DNA from: Bacteriovoracaceae bacterium
Lineage (GTDB): Bacteria > Bdellovibrionota > UBA1018
Direction: 5' to 3'
Length of the DNA: 5,407 bases
Assembly: GCA_947475645.1 (NCBI GenBank)
Contig: CANJNU010000086.1
Span: 1-5,407 of the forward strand
Positions 4,377 to 5,407 of the stretch are shown one piece after another. The notes beneath the pieces were generated by a model. The model searched no databases, was not told where the DNA came from, and was given only the letters and a program-made list of their open reading frames with translations. Each line of letters starts with the position of its first letter. Within the stretch, counting starts at the first letter, position 1. The position numbers and the translations under genes were made by a program.

Positions 4377-5391
4377 GCATTTTGTGAATTTCGTCTTTAA
4401 TCATCTTCTCCGCTAAATCCGGAAGAATCTTAGCAAGTTCTTGCCGAATCAAGGATTCCATCTGCTCTGAAGAGAAAGAAGCAGTTGCTTGAGTTTCCTG
4501 CGGTTGCTGTGCTTGAAAAATGGGAGGCGATAGCGTCTGAGCTTCACTTGAATCGACGTAAAGCTGTTCTGGATTCAGAATCGCATTGTCGTCGTCAGTA
4601 GGAAGCTCAGGTAAATCGTCCATCGAGGGAATCTCGATCTCATCGTCATCGTGATCGCCATCGTGATCCTCGCTCTCGCTAAGGCTCACGCGTGGCTCAT
4701 CAAAACTGCGGGATATCTCCGAAGGAGGCTTAAGCAAGGGTTCGCTCACACTCCACTCAAAGTCATTCAAGCCGCTCATTCGAATCGTTGCCTCGGTAAG
4801 ATGCTTGATGTCGTTTTCCTGAGGAATCGAGGGCGGCTCTATAGTAATTCTCGGTTCATTCTCCCAGAGTTGAGAAACAGGAAGGGTAAATGGGGGGGCC
4901 GACATTACAGGTTCAACGGGCTCAACCGGCGCTTTCATCCAGTCGTCCGATACCAGTTCTTGTTGGATATCAGGAAGGATGGGTAAGTTCTCCATCGATA
5001 CGTCGAGTTCAAGACGTGCACTCGATGCGAGTGCCTTCTGAATCACGTCACGAAGGTGGGCCGGGTCAAACGGCTTAGTCAGTCGACCTGAGAATTCCAC
5101 CTCAGCGGCCTGCGTCTCATCTACCTTTTCAAAAGCACTCGACATTAATACAAACGGAATACCTGCCAAATCGGGCTGTGCATTTACCGCCCTTTTGAGC
5201 TCGAATGCATTTTGCCCAGGAAGCGATACGTCAATGAGAACCACGTCAGGCCGAATCATTGAGATCTGGCCAAGCGCATCGTTACCGTCGGAAACGGCTT
5301 GAATGTCGTAGCCATCGGAGGACAATGCTAATCGTATTACTTTTTGAATAGTCTAGCTGTCGTCAGCGACAAGAAGTTTTTTGCCGGTCAT
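4363..5391 (-). pseudogene. Receiver-domain response regulator interrupted by an in-frame amber codon
   Basis: Reading leftward from an ATG at 5391-5389, the frame gives MTGKKLLVADDS, then TAG (5355-5353), then continues open as TIQKVIRLALSSDGYDIQ to a TGA at 4365-4363. The whole frame is 343 codons. Apart from the stop, the receiver domain (about residues 4-125) is complete: Asp10 and Asp11 in the acidic pocket, Asp54 as phosphoacceptor ('VLIDVSLPG'), Ser84/Ser85 at the switch position and Lys106 ('TKPFD'). Next come a Pro/Glu-rich linker, a very acidic stretch (about 238-268), a Gln/Pro-rich stretch, and a C-terminal amphipathic helix (about 306-342, 'LAKILPDLAEKMIKDEI') like those ending many deltaproteobacterial-type receiver proteins. 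There is no DNA-binding domain, so a role through protein contacts, perhaps at the pole like RomR, is possible but unproven. An internal TTG at 5325 would lose the first strand and both pocket aspartates. No clear Shine-Dalgarno precedes the ATG, and an in-frame TAG abuts it. The break may be a true mutation or a sequence error. Confidence 0.75.
4647..4670 (-). repeat. Two tandem 12-base units encoding an Asp/His-rich segment
   Basis: CATCGTGATC occurs at 4647-4656 and again at 4659-4668, giving a 12-base period in frame. On the coding (minus) strand it encodes part of the 'DHDGDHDDDE' acidic segment of the regulator. The in-frame period suggests the acidic linker grew by short duplication, as is common in disordered regions. 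Confidence 0.6.
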
Positions 5392-5407
5392 CTAGAAAAG
5401 TGTGTCA

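Noticed and set aside
4651..4986. 111-codon plus-strand ORF opposite the regulator
   Set aside because: It is the antisense reading of the repetitive acidic linker, with basic low-complexity product and no ribosome site or motif.
4363..5325. Regulator gene starting at the internal TTG (5325)
   Set aside because: This start would remove the first beta strand, helix 1 and the Asp10/Asp11 metal pocket. The frame upstream to the ATG at 5391 clearly encodes those missing parts, so TTG is unlikely to be the native start.
5353..5355. TAG as a recoded sense codon in this organism
   Set aside because: TAG ends both rph and the tauE-family gene at positions that fit the family lengths, so TAG works as a normal stop here. 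Local readthrough cannot be excluded but has no support.

Overview
The window looks like a chromosomal segment of a predatory or Bdellovibrio-like bacterium (Bdellovibrionota). This is inferred from four things: a secreted M14 carboxypeptidase, a sigma-28 (FliA)-type promoter in front of a small zinc-finger-like protein, a receiver protein of the 'DDSxTIQKV' kind with a long acidic linker and a C-terminal helix typical of Bdellovibrio/Myxococcus relatives, and moderate GC. No sequence search was possible, so the taxonomic call is tentative. There are no mobile elements, tRNA or rRNA genes, or CRISPR arrays. Gene packing is very tight.

Layout, left to right. (1) Bases 1-423, minus strand: the N-terminal 141 residues of an exported M14 zinc carboxypeptidase that runs off the left edge. 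(2) 424-660: a divergent intergenic region. It holds a good FliA-type promoter pointing right, a possible housekeeping promoter pointing left, and a hairpin near the predicted 5' end of the rightward mRNA. (3) 661-936: a 91-residue protein with a C-x4-C-x9-C-x2-H motif, followed by a strong intrinsic terminator (981-1024). (4) 1036-1923: a TauE/SafE (TSUP) family membrane permease that starts only 11 bases after the terminator's T-tract and has no visible Shine-Dalgarno. (5) 1910-2686, minus strand: RNase PH (rph). (6) 2713-3627 and 3624-4376: nadC and a biotin protein ligase (birA, catalytic type without the DNA-binding domain), overlapping by 4 bases. (7) 4363-5391, minus strand: a response-regulator-like gene whose reading frame is broken by an in-frame amber codon in the receiver domain.

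How the parts relate. rph, nadC and birA are housekeeping genes: 3' processing of tRNA, de novo NAD synthesis, and biotin attachment to carboxylases. nadC and birA form a translationally coupled pair. rph and nadC are divergent with only 26 bases between their start codons. Both convergent pairs (tauE/rph and birA/regulator) overlap at their 3' ends by exactly 14 bases, so no intergenic terminator can lie between them. The left part looks more lifestyle-specific: a motility-sigma promoter drives a small uncharacterised protein beside a secreted peptidase.

The most notable observations are the amber codon in an otherwise intact receiver domain, the FliA-type promoter before the small zinc-binding-like protein, and the terminator placed directly before tauE.
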